Position numbers and translations under genes: made by a program. A stretch of DNA of 64,000 nt, taken from positions 159,159,121 to 159,223,120 of the forward strand of contig CM056742.1 of assembly GCA_029851415.1 (NCBI GenBank). The letters are read 5' to 3'. Within the stretch, counting starts at the first letter, position 1. Every line of letters starts with the position of its first letter. Below the pieces are notes generated by a model, which was not told where the DNA came from, did no database searches, and saw nothing but the letters and a program-made list of their open reading frames with translations. Positions 31,407 through 42,898 of this stretch are shown here, piece by piece. The DNA comes from Eretmocerus hayati. Lineage: Eukaryota; Arthropoda; Insecta; Hymenoptera; Aphelinidae.

Positions 31407-32922
31407 GGCAAAATCAAGCATTGCATCATATTGCACTGATGATTAGCGCGAGTATAGATTCGTCAATTGACGCGATGAGTAGGCAGTTTTTTTCCGGTGG
31501 GCAATCTCGCACACGTACTAATTCCTCTAGATCGTGCCCAGAACCGGAAGCCGGTATAGTAACACCAAATGAGGATTTGGGGGAAACAACAGCTCGGTGA
31601 AGTAGAATAAAAGCGCATAATGATAAAAAAAATCAAGAGTATACAAGGAGAATCTGCAAGCCAATATAATAATATTTCCAAAATTTGTGTGATTTAGAAG
31701 GAAGGTAGGGTCGAGATGGTGCGGGCTACAACTCGTACACGAATATAGATACTTCTCGGCATAACACTGATCGATCATTGATGGAAGACTATTGTGCGTT
31801 TCAACACCAATCCATCTGGATGACAGCTAAATTAACGCGGCAGATCAACACTGTTAGTGCGACGAGCAGCGATAAACCGAATGCGCATAAACGCCTGTCT
31901 TCATTGATACATCATCATGATATACGTGAATGTATCATCACTCGAGTTCTCAATGACGCCTTCAAGCAATTTCGACGAGACGATACTATTATGTTTCCAA
32001 GAAATCCTTTGATGCAACCGAAAGCATCTCTCGATAAGGCATAGTCTACCGATTGTTCATAATTTGTGCTTATTAAACAATTGTGGAAGCACGATAATAA
32101 TCCGTTCACAGACACTCACTTCAACATTAATGGCTTATGGCAGTTGTATCATCAAGAGAAAGATGTAATTGGATCTAATCTGTGCTATACCCGAAGTAAT
32201 GAACAGACTTGTGAAATCTCATATGGGTGATTCCGCCGAAAGTGTGGTTTTTTGGGGCCAAAATCTTCACAAGGAGTGATTTGGGTTAAAAATTATTTCA
32301 GCCCCACACGAGTTTTAGTGGGTCGTTTCAGTTGGTTTCCACTTGTTTTGGCACAAAATAGAAGTACCTATATAGAGCTACGTATCTCAAGATTGAACAT
32401 AGAGAAAGATATGCCAAGTTTTAGGTGTTGGTAAGGACGTCGGAAAGGACATTTCGCCTCAAAAATTATTCCCACGGCTCGACAACTATTCGTAGACTCT
32501 TTTCCACATAGATTCGGTCTAATGCAACCAAATTCAATGAGAGAATGAGTTCTACAGAGCAATATCGAACGCCAGGCTGGAGCAAAACATGAGGACGGAA
32601 AGGACAAAAAATTTTGTACGCCATTCTGAAAACACGTTTACTTATGTGGTGCACCTAGTGGCTGCAGATTCTAATTTTCGGCTACTATCGCACATGGATT
32701 AGGTGTATTAAGGTGTCTAAAAATCAACCTCATTGGTTTGAAAGGCCTCATAGTCGATTGGGGTCTTCACCGAGCTAAGTTCTGTGCGAGCAGTTTTGGT
32801 GCAAATCCGTCTCCAAAATCCCGGATAGCCCTGCGCGAGATGAGACTTCAATTTCGATTCGGGCAAAGAGGTGGATTATGTTATTTAATCATAGAGATTT
32901 GGTACTATCTCTATGTATTTAA
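31407..32922. other. Unannotated spacer
   Basis: No convincing gene. The + frame at 31778-32044 and the minus frame at 32368-32607 are open but show no motif, signal peptide or splice context that I can recognise. Confidence 0.4.
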
Positions 32923-33005
32923 CACGTTCGCTGCGGCGGGGCTCACCGCTGGGCCCCGCCACACTTGGGGGAAGATCATCGACTTCAGCCTCCGCAGCGA
33001 ACGTG
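32923..33005. mobile_element. piggyBac-like MITE, short copy
   Basis: Only 83 bp between TTAA sites (32919-32922, 33006-33009). Ends CACGTTCGCTGCGGCGGGGC and, inverted, CACGTTCGCTGCGGAGGC. It keeps the TIRs of the 238-241-bp copies but has lost or never had their interior. Confidence 0.8.
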
Positions 33006-33140
33006 TTAAAGCCATAAGCCTTACAAATTGGAGTGCATAGCTGTTTTCGACTCAACATATGCTTGGTGGTGAGGTCAAATTTCGAAGTCGGGTTGCCTAC
33101 AGGGGACTGAATTGACATTTCGACCTTCAACCAAGCATTA

Positions 33141-35275
33141 GGGGCTGTACATTAGTTACGTAAGGCACTGGAGGGTGGGTGGGTGGTACTGTAAATCTTA
33201 CGGTTTTTTATGCGCGGAAGGGTGGGTACATGGACTTGGATCTTACGTAAGATTTTTCTGGTACTGAATCTGACAGCCACTTCCGACATTGAGCTGGAGC
33301 GAGAGCTAAAGTGACGAATGTTTATATAGCTCGGAATAATCGTGATAAGTCGATATTATATTACGATTGTTTCAGAGAGCCTTACTCGTGATGATCTCGA
33401 TGGTATCCCATCCTGGCCAGGAATTGGTATTTATAACAAACTCGAACGTTTTTCTGTAAACTCTATTCGCGAGTCGAGGCGGCGCGATCACATATAGGTA
33501 CACGATGTCATTTGTTCACGAATAAGAATTGAGAGAACGATTCGGCGCTGCGAAAATGGCGCGTGGAGTATCATATCATCAATGGTTTCGACCCGTCTTT
33601 TCAACACAACGTTGAGAGCTGAAATATCGTATCTGGGGTCAGTCTTCGACTTGCACACGCACAGAATTTTTCGATAAAAATTACGGGCACAGTTAGGGTA
33701 ATCGTGGGACGTCCGACATTTCAGCCTACTTATTGCGGATGAGTGTCGAGAAAAATTACCTATCTGTAAGGTAAATTTTATTACAGGTCAAAAATTGTAT
33801 CGAATTTGGTGAAAAAGTGCGGTGAATTTGGGTAGATTTTGCGGGCACTTGTAGGGTAATTTTTACCGTACCAGTATAAAGAGCTGCGGGTGCGCCTGCG
33901 CGCGCCGCGAGCCCGCCAGCTCAGCATCTCATCTAACCTCAAAAAAACTTCAGTATAGAAATACATTATTTGACTCGTTCTGATGAAGATGCCTGGATTT
34001 TGATTCGAGGTCAATGCATACAAAGTGATGAAACCAATTGAAATTTGTTGAATCATCTTCATTTTTACTCGTGGTGACTTTAATATTGAACAGAGGAATA
34101 TCACTGCTAAGTGGCATGACAGAAACCATCTCCTTGGTACAGGGAAAAATTACCCTACATGCCCGTAAAAATTGGCGCTCCTAGGTGGCGCGTCCCACGA
34201 TTGCCGGCATGTAGGGTAATTTTTCCTTTACCAGTCTGGTAATTTTTATCGAAAAATTCTGTGCGTGCACTCGTGACGACAAATTCAAGGAAATATTCCG
34301 AGCTGGAGTGTCCTGGAGCTTATACACGCATAAAGAATCGTGCACGTGCAGTGATAGTTCTGAAATTAATTATCGACTGATTATTGATATCATTTCGTTG
34401 TCTTAAAAATGTTGCATCTGCTTTTCAGATAGTCCAGTGTGAAAACAATCGATGTTGTGGGGAATTCCGAAGTGGTCTATTGAATTTCCTACCCGACAGA
34501 TTTCTGCCTCCTTCATGTCCAATAGTATACAAAGATAATAGATTTCAAATTCCAAAAGCCTCTGACGTGGGAACCTCGAAATTCTTATCTGTGCTGCAGA
34601 GGTTATTTTCGAAAATTTCTCCGACGAATGATAAATTTGATCAACTGCCTCATGACCTTTACTGCCCAAGTTTACAATCGCAGTTAGTCGATAGATATTG
34701 TCAGACAGATGTGGAATCTATTTTGCATCAAAAAAGTCAGCTACGTCCCACATGCAGCAGATGAATCATAAAATGAGTTGGCGCGATAAAAAATTGCAGA
34801 TCACTTCGATCCTGGACAGGAGAAACGATGAACTACTCCGCACACTACAGGATGAGAGTTCTAATGGAGAAACTGATGTCAAATGGGTTGAGAGCAAACT
34901 TGCTGAGGGAATTGATAACTTTCGGTCAGCGAAAAATAAAATGGAGTCGAAATTGGAACAAGAATCGTCATTGCCCGTCATAGATTCCATCAAAGATTGG
35001 CTTTCAACTTCGTTCATCGAAGACGAAGAATAATAATTTTATCCATGTATCAAACTTTTGATAATTGTATAGTGAGCATTTACTCCATGTTGCCAATGGT
35101 TCCCTCACAGTTATAGCATTCCCTAATAATACAAGAATTTTTTGAAAAATACATGTGTTAAATCTTACGTAAGGGATGGGGTGGGTGGTAGACCCAATCT
35201 CACGCTATCCTTACAGGGGGTGGGTGGGTGTCGATTTGGGCACGAGTTCGCCTTACGTAATTATTGCACGCTCCC
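33141..35275. mobile_element. TTA-flanked DNA transposon (Harbinger-like) with coding relic
   Basis: TTA at 33138-33140 and 35276-35278. Termini GGGGCTGTACATTAGTTACG and, inverted, GGGAGCGTGCAATAATTACG, each followed by TAAGGC and G-rich GGTGGGTGGG stretches. The right half carries a coding relic (34384-35033). A second inverted repeat is nested inside: about 33655-33710 against about 34140-34270, sharing AATTTTTCGATAAAAATTAC. The superfamily is inferred from the 3-bp target and GGG ends only. Confidence 0.75.
34384..35033 (+). pseudogene. Frameshifted transposon-associated zinc-finger-like protein
   Basis: Two overlapping open frames (34384-34764 and 34698-35033) seem to be one protein broken by a frameshift near 34700-34715. 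The first part has paired cysteines (CENNRCCGEFRSG) and a proline-rich LPDRFLPPSCP segment, then LPHDLYCPSLQSQLVDRYC. The second has CGIYFASKKSATSHMQQMNH, a C2H2-like pattern, and an acidic, charged C terminus (SFIEDEE). It lies wholly inside the TTA-flanked transposon, so it is probably element-encoded. The family name is unknown to me; it is not a recognisable DDE transposase. Confidence 0.55.
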
Positions 35276-35278
35276 TTA

Positions 35279-36791
35279 CAAAATACGTAGGCATTAGTAT
35301 CGTCTCAAAAATTACTAATACACTTGCAAACCAATAAAATACAACCCAGGAAACTGCTGTAAAGTACATTCCAAGTCGTAGAAACTTGGAGAAGCTTGCA
35401 ACACGGAAATTCGTACTTTCGGTGGAATTATTAATATATCTATACAAACGGTGACGATTTTAAGGACTCAAGTTCGGATTTTCTCATACCTTTCTAAAAC
35501 AAGAGTCCGTTGAAATTTTCATCAATTCTATCACAGTCATTCTGAAACAACTGGAAGATCTAAAAGAAAATAATAAAGCCGCATGACTCTCTCTTTTCAA
35601 TACCAACAATAAAGTGATTTTATCTGTTTGCAGACAGACAAGGTAGTCCAAACTTAGAAACTGATGCCAGAATAATATATATTCTATATCAGACGAAAGT
35701 GTATGATACTCAAAAGCGTTTGTCGTGAGAGCTATTGTAACTTATGGATCGTCCAATAATGTGAGATCGGCTCGGCACGCGAGATCATATACATTAGAGA
35801 ATTGCATTCAGCACTGATGGTTTTTGCAGTACAAGGATGAGGAAGAATCAGTGTCTGCGACGAGAAGTAAAGATAGATAAGCTATGGTGATAATTTCAAT
35901 CCGTGCAAGCTCAATCCTGTGGATGCACTTGCATCGAAAAAGAGGTAGCATCAGATGATGATGATGATGATGGTCGTGGCAGCGACTTTCAATTAAGATC
36001 GTAAAGCCAACAATGAGCGTAACTCAGGAGTAAGGAGAGTGAGAGAGAGTTCATGCATTTGCAATACAGTACACATTCAAGCGGACACAAACGTAGTCGT
36101 CATGCAGTAGCAAAATGGTATGGGATACATGAAATGCTCCGAAGGTTTTGCTCTATGACGGTAGCACTTTTGCGCTATTACAGTATAACAACTATGGAGA
36201 GAACGAGAACGGTGTACAAGTTCTACTTGTTGTTCTTCTTTGTACCATCATATGTATGGGCTAGATATTGTGTATATAGTGAGCAAAATTTATGGAGAGA
36301 TCCTACTGTGCTGACGAGTACTCCTGCATGATGGTATAGAGTGTTGCAGTGTATATGGAGAGAAGAGACGATGAAGGGTGATATCGTTGTTTGTGATGAC
36401 TATAATACAACAAGGGATTGTGTAGTAGTGACTCGATGGTGGATGCTATTTGTAGGTGTAGGTCCTATGTACCAGGTATGGAGTTTGCGCTCGCTGAACT
36501 TCATTTCTATGTCAATCTCATTGCGGAAGTACAAAAATATATTTAAGCGAAAGTAGTTGTATGTAGTTTCCTCATGAGTCAATCGCGATAAAACTGTTCT
36601 CTACGTGTACCTTAATGTTTTGCTTTGAGTTTAAAGTTTTCAAGTGGTTGCAAATCTTGTATCTTTATTTATTAACCTCTAGACTGCCAGCCTGGTGCAT
36701 AATGAGGGAGCTTATGGGCCTAGGATTGAAGAATATCATATCAGACTCACATCGGCTATTCAATCCACCACATACATGAGTTTATTGGGTA
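35279..36791. other. Unannotated spacer
   Basis: No recognised gene. A short ATG/TGATGATG-type simple repeat occurs near 35955-35975. Two + frames (36053-36331, 36341-36556) lack recognisable features. Confidence 0.4.
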
Positions 36792-37273
36792 CCCATAGAA
36801 CATAAGATTCCATGAACATACACGATCATAGAATCCGTGGATTCCATGGTCACATATTATGATCAGGTATAAAATCGGTTTGAAAATTTGTCATTTTTAT
36901 CCCGGAAAGACGTGACATACTCATTTACAACTGGTATAACATCAATATTTCACAGTATTGATCAAACATCACCCAGGAAGACCTTTCTCGGAGTCATTCT
37001 GAGGTTTTGAACATTTGAAGCACTGAAGAGAAAGGTTTCGTAGAAAATGTCACTTTTTTGAAACCCGAGACCGACTCCTGGGAAGATTTTTCTTTAGTAC
37101 TATATGATCAGTATCGTGACGTTTTGATGTTAGAATATGTTTGAATCAATATATCACAACTTTCTGGAATAAAAAAAAATGTTTGAAACGGTTTCACGTA
37201 TGATCATATACGACCATGGAATCCTTGGATTCCATTATCATATATGTTCATGGAATCGTATGTCTTACACGGG
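36792..37273. mobile_element. TA-flanked TIR element, 482 bp
   Basis: TA at 36790-36791 and 37274-37275. Ends CCCATAGAACATAAGATTCC and, inverted, CCCGTGTAAGACATACGATT, then the shared CATGAACATA and GGATTCCATGGTC. The interior is single copy and non-coding. Confidence 0.65.
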
Positions 37274-37275
37274 TA

Positions 37276-40200
37276 TTTATCCTCTTTCTGAAGTTGGTTT
37301 TTGTATCCTGAGGTGACTTCAGTCTACATTGAAAAAAATCTTCGGGTAAACATTTTAGTGTTCTATAGTTCATTCGCTGTAAAAGTCATTGAATCAGCAA
37401 TATCCGCCTACCTGATCAAACATGTTGAAATTGTCATCCATTCATGAGGGCCTATTTGTGTACATCATTTGATTTAGAACAACTACAGATTACGATCCTG
37501 ATACTTGTTAGACTTTTTCATCGGAGAAATTATCTAAAAAGCCAATAGCTCTCCAATTATGAATTTTCACAATTTCGCTAGTTCCAACTAGTAATGTTTT
37601 ATCATGATCATAAGATGAATATGGATGCATGAGGAGTGATTTTTACCGCCCATCATATCCGCCAGAGTCAGAAATCGAATGGATTGGCCCGTGTGCCCGT
37701 GGCGAATGGCCCGTGACTGAATAACAATCTGCAATATCCGAAAAACTTAACTAAAACTAAACTTAAAAAAACTTAACTCGGGTCCCGATCCTACATGAGC
37801 TACTCATGACTTCCACAACTCCTAGTAACATATCAGATCTCATATGAATCATTCCTCCCTGAGAAAAATGTCATTTTCTCAGGAAAATCACCGACATACT
37901 AGAGGGGTTACTCGAAGAGGAACGACTCCAAGACAATCCTGCAAAATTTGTATCTTGATCCATATGCGCCTGGTGGGTGCTGCAGGACCCATTAACAATA
38001 TGTTGATTTTCATACATCCATGTTAATATTTCATGTCTCTTTAGGTTCCATCGTCTTGTTTCAAGTTATTAAGGTCTGTCAAGCGTCTCCGAGTTTCCAG
38101 ATCACTTTAAGAGAATCGTTCGGCCAAATTTTCAAATCGGTAAAAATGACTCGTCACTGTACGAGCACTATTGTACATTTCCTGAGTTTTTGATCGGGCT
38201 TGAGTCTACGGGGTTTCTCAGTGGTGCAAATGGCACTCTTTTGACCAAGGAGGCTCGCCTAGAATATTCACGAATAACTAAATTTGTGAGAGATCTCAAA
38301 ATGACGCTTAACATAACATGACTAATAACTGACATTCTGAAATATTTTAGGAGATTCTGCATGCATTGCGCCTTATCGGAGCCTCCAAAGAAGCGAATCA
38401 GATCAAGAAACAAAATATTTATTCGATTTTAGATGGTCTCGAATTCTATGGATTAAGGACATCATTTGCTACTTGTCAAAAAGAAGAACTGTCCAAGATT
38501 GAACTATGCTCTTATAACTATATGCCAAAAAATTGATGAAATTGATTCAGCCTTTCGAGTAGTCTTTTTGAGGAAAATATAGAATTTTTAGCTTGGATCG
38601 ATTCTACTGGAAAGGCAAGCTCTTCCGGTCTAGCAAATCTTCGTTCCCTACATTTTCAACACATTTGAATAGAATGAGAAGCCAAGCTTAGTAATTTTAT
38701 TCAAGGTTTGCGGAAAAAAAATGTTCAAGGTGTCCCGATGAAAAAAAACATGTAGCTCGAAATCTCGAGATGGTTAAGTGAGCAATTTTCAAACAGATTT
38801 AAGTAAGGAAATGAAAACCAAAACGCGAGAGCTGATAAAAGCGTCGAATATCTTGACCTAAAAGTCAGGTGTACTATTTCATATCAATGCATTGAACCGA
38901 TCAAGACTGATGCCTTCAAACGTGTGCCAAGAGAGAACAGCTGTTTTGAACTTACTCAAGTTTGTAAGGTGACTGAAGTTTCTCACGCTAAGTGGAAAAC
39001 CGTGTTATGCTTGTTCCTAGAATCAATTCGCAGTAGTTTTCCACGATAACAATCTGTGCTAAATTCTACTCTGCGATAGAAGTTGTACTTGAAATTGCAT
39101 CCTGTGAACTAGTAAGAGTGAGAACGTTAAACAATAGAATGCAGATGGCACAAGGTGAACTAATATACCAAACCGTGTGAGTTTCAATTTAAGTTACATG
39201 AAAGTTTATCAAATTTATGGAACAGAAACTGTTTTCAGTTACTAACCGCGGATTGGAAAAAGACTGACTTCACAAAAACTATGAATATTATGAATCAATG
39301 AATATTCAGCTCATTGAGTGTGTTGTATTGACAAATTTACAAGCTCAAAAACTGCATTCATAGAATTTATATTCCGAGAGAACTGATTTTTTTTTCTCAG
39401 TGCTGACGAGTTGGTTGCCAAAATGCGACTTCATTGATAGAATTTTATACGATTTCAAAAATAGTAAGATCCAAGAAAAAAATATGGATTTTGGAACAAT
39501 TTTTTGAAGAAATAATGAGTTATCACAAAAATTGTGGAACAATCAGCAGTATAATAATCTTATGATGGAATCGGTCCATGTTTTCTAATATGCATCTGGA
39601 ATGCAGATGAAAATAGCCATAAAGGGATCAATCAAGAGGGGGCGAAAAGACGTTTCAAGTAAGCGATGCAAGTGCTACATAGTCATTTTTGCCATTTGCA
39701 AAGCGGCAGTTCAAAAGCAATTGTTCAGCCATTGAGCAATTTTGTCACGTGCTTCTGCAGCGCAGTGTTGCTGGTGGAAATATTGCGTAGTATGCATTGT
39801 AAATGTCAGCGTTGACGCGTTATTTCTTCTGCGAAAGATGTGCACCATTCCAAAGTAAATCCTCCAACTTTATAAGATGCATCAGCCACTACAAAAAAAT
39901 CGAAGGTATGGATACCCATCAGAATGCTAGCTGCAAAGAGTTGTCTCGACATCCGCTCACATTGCATGTCTTTTGGATTTTTGCAGTTCACAAAGTTTGT
40001 CTTGATGGGCAATGAATTCAATAAAAAATGTAGAAAATTATTAGCTGGAGCTTTATTAGCGGTGATCCAAAGTTACTTTGCAAAATCTAAGTCTCGATCT
40101 ATAAGTAAGTCAGTTTTACAATAGCTGAAGATTTTCATCTTTTACTTCCCTCTGCGTTCAATAACAATGCAAACTCCAAAACTCGAACACTAATTTCACT

Positions 40201-40996
40201 AATTTCGTAAATTTTAGCACGATCGAGACGTTTCAGTCAAAAACAAATTAATTCATCATCGATAATCTCTGAAAATTCCTCGAAAAAATCTGCTTTAAAA
40301 TTTTCAATTAATTTCTATTATTGAAAATATAAATATTATTCAATTCTATATGATTCAATTCAATTAATTTCTAATCAATTTTTCAAATCAGTACAAGCTC
40401 CATCCACGTGAAAAGCTCATAACCCATCACTTGTAATTTTCTCTCCGTGAGACAGTATCATTTTACACGAGTTAGCACAGAAGAGCGCACACGTCAAAAG
40501 CTACGCCTATAGACCTATGGTTTAATTTTAAACAAGCCTCTCAATCAAGTCTCGTCCTCTCATCAGAGCAAAACAGCACACAAAGAAAATTCATCGACCA
40601 ACGAAAAAAAAAGTTCAACTTTAGCGTAGAGTAAGTATATACGAGTTTTAGATGAGGAGTGAAGAGTAAGTTAGATGTGATGCCTCTAAATATACGTTTC
40701 GCTCGACACATCCGCGTTCCAGGGACAGCAGTGACACAGGCGCATCTTTTTCTCTCTTCGTGTCGCATCGTCTGCGAGCTTTGCAATATTGTGATTCCCT
40801 ATCTCTCTTTAGACTTTGTCATTTGTTCTCTACAGTGTAAAACTTGGTCAACCCTTCTAATACCTTATCTCATGAGTTATTTATTGCAACTGCAGACGTA
40901 CGCAGAGCATCTATGGTACTTTTTTTTGTATTGCGTAAGAAGTGGGTAACTGTGTGCATACTCTAGTTAACAAAAAAATAAAACACATCCCATCGT
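37276..40996. other. Unannotated AT-rich region
   Basis: About 3.7 kb with no recognised exon, RNA gene or transposon termini. Open frames are all under 90 codons and look random. Could be intron or intergenic. Confidence 0.4.
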
Positions 40997-42030
40997 ACCG
41001 TCAAATTGGGTAATTTTGGTACGTTTTCGTTACTTTTTATTTTCTTTGGCTCAGCATCTCAACATACATTGACAAAACCCACTCCTATTAGTGGTCAATT
41101 GAAAGCTTACAGTCTCAGCTTTCGATTAATGGGTTAAAAAGTTCAATTTGATGTGTCTAAGCAGGAGATGTGGTACACTTACAAAATATTTCAATTTTGC
41201 CCACCACCATGCGAGTGAATCAATTTCAATTGTTCAGAAGTCTTGGGCTCAGCTGTTTGAAACATTTGAAGACCTCATAGACCATCACTCAACCCAAGAT
41301 GAGATAAAAAGAAGCTGTCATAGGAAGGTGTAGTGAAGTAACCCTATTCTCATGCTTCTTACCTAGAGTGGGGTAACTTTGGTACGTTTTTCCATGGTTT
41401 TTTCCCTGTTTTTAATTTATTTAACACGTTCGCTGCGACGGGTCCCACCGGTGGGACCCGCGATTTTCCATTTTTCAATCTTTGCTGACTCAGACTTGCT
41501 AGGCAAAATTTTCCCAAAAAGATCTATATGGTGCTTTACTTTGCCAAGAACGTGAACAATGAGATAAAAACGAGTCTAGACCCATATGAGCGTTTTTACC
41601 GAAATGCGAAGGTCAAATTGATGACCAAAGTAAAATTACGGAAAAACGGCGTCGCAGCGAACGTGTTAAATTCCAAATGCTTCAAATACTCCAATATGAC
41701 GATGGTTCCTTCAATATGGTGATATATGTGGTCCAAATGTAGCATTATTCATCCGTAGATCGGTCCGGAACAGTTCTTGCCAGGGACACAACTAGACCAC
41801 TCGCGTATCGGTGCTAAATCACCCTTTTTGGAAGAATATCCGATAAACGACTACAATCATTCATACGAAATCTACGGTGGCTAAAGACACTGCTCATGTA
41901 TGTGTCAAGAAGGGAGGATAGGTTTCAGAGCGATAGAATCATTCATCTTGCCGAATGCAGCTTTGAAAAACATTTTTCAGGGGTGCACCAAAGTTGCACC
42001 CACTGTACCAAAATCACCCTATTTGACGGC
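40997..42030. mobile_element. CCGTCAAATTGGG element, copy A
   Basis: TIR element with ends CCGTCAAATTGGGTAATTTT and, inverted, GCCGTCAAATAGGGTGATTT, each followed by GGTAC. Internal GGGGTAACTTTGGTACG motifs recur. The whole element matches 46343-47609 in inverse orientation. It contains a nested piggyBac-like MITE (41425-41665). Frames such as 41896-42147 are translations of the terminal repeat. Confidence 0.75.
41425..41665. mobile_element. piggyBac-like MITE, copy 3, nested
   Basis: 241 bp between TTAA sites (41421-41424, 41666-41669). Ends CACGTTCGCTGCGACGGGTC and, inverted, CACGTTCGCTGCGACGCC. The palindrome GGTCCCACCGGTGGGACC follows the left end. The inverse element copy at 46343-47609 has a single uninterrupted TTAA at the matching place (about 46706-46709). 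Confidence 0.9.
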
Positions 42031-42110
42031 ATCAAATCTTCCAAAATTACTCAAATTTACACATCTTATGTAATAGAACAATCGATAAATGCCGAGAGAG
42101 TTCTAAGTTA

Positions 42111-42896
42111 CAGTACCGTTCAAAAATTCTTGATGCATGAGCCTTGAAGTACCCTGACTTGCAACAGCGATAAGTCGAATTTTATGCGTTGTACGAGAAT
42201 TTTCAAAAAAGCGTCTTGAAGAGCAGAAAAAATACTAACTCCTACTGGGTTTGGATGATTTTTATCGAATATTTTGAAGGTCCTACACGCTGATGCAAAA
42301 ATAGGAAATCTAAAAAAATTTTACTTTCATTGAGACACCTGCAGTTCTAATGCGAACAAAGATACGGCAATTCTGAAAAAAGCATCTTGTAGAGCGGAAA
42401 AAATGCTATGTGTAGCCATTTTTTTATTATTTTTTACGTACCGCGTGTGAGAACGTACGAGCTGTCTAGATACCCAAAATGACTGTTCATCACCGGAAAC
42501 GGCACAGAAAACGGTGAAAAACCATGATTTTGGGGATTTTGACAGCTCGCACGTCTTCATACACCGGACGTAAAAAATAATCAAAAAATAGCTACTCGTG
42601 GCATTTTTTTCGCTCTACAAGATGCTTTTTCAGAATTGCCGTATCTTAAATCGCATTCAAACTGCAGGTGTCTCAATGGAAATGAAAAATTTTTAGATTT
42701 TCTATTTTTTCATCAGCGTGTAGGACCTTCAAAAATATTCGATAACAATCATCCAAACCCAGTAGAAGTTAGTATTTTTTCTGCTCTTTAAGATGCTTTT
42801 TCGAAAATTCTCGTACAACGCATAAAATTCGACTTATCACTGTTGCAAGTCAGAGTACTCGAGGGATGATCCATCGAGAACTTTTGGACGGTACTG
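42111..42896. mobile_element. TA-flanked foldback element, copy 2 (CAGTACCG family)
   Basis: 786-bp palindrome with TA on both sides (42109-42110, 42897-42898). Ends CAGTACCGTTCAAAAATTCT and, inverted, CAGTACCGTCCAAAAGTTCT. Shares length, layout and motifs ('agcatcttgtagagcgg', 'cgtgtgagaacgta') with 26046-26837. It begins 80 bp after copy A of the CCGTCAAATTGGG element. Confidence 0.85.
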
Positions 42897-42898
42897 TA

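Noticed and set aside
42111..42896. CRISPR-like or bacterial palindromic array
   Set aside because: The repeats are two arms of one foldback element and not regular repeat-spacer units. The window is eukaryotic.
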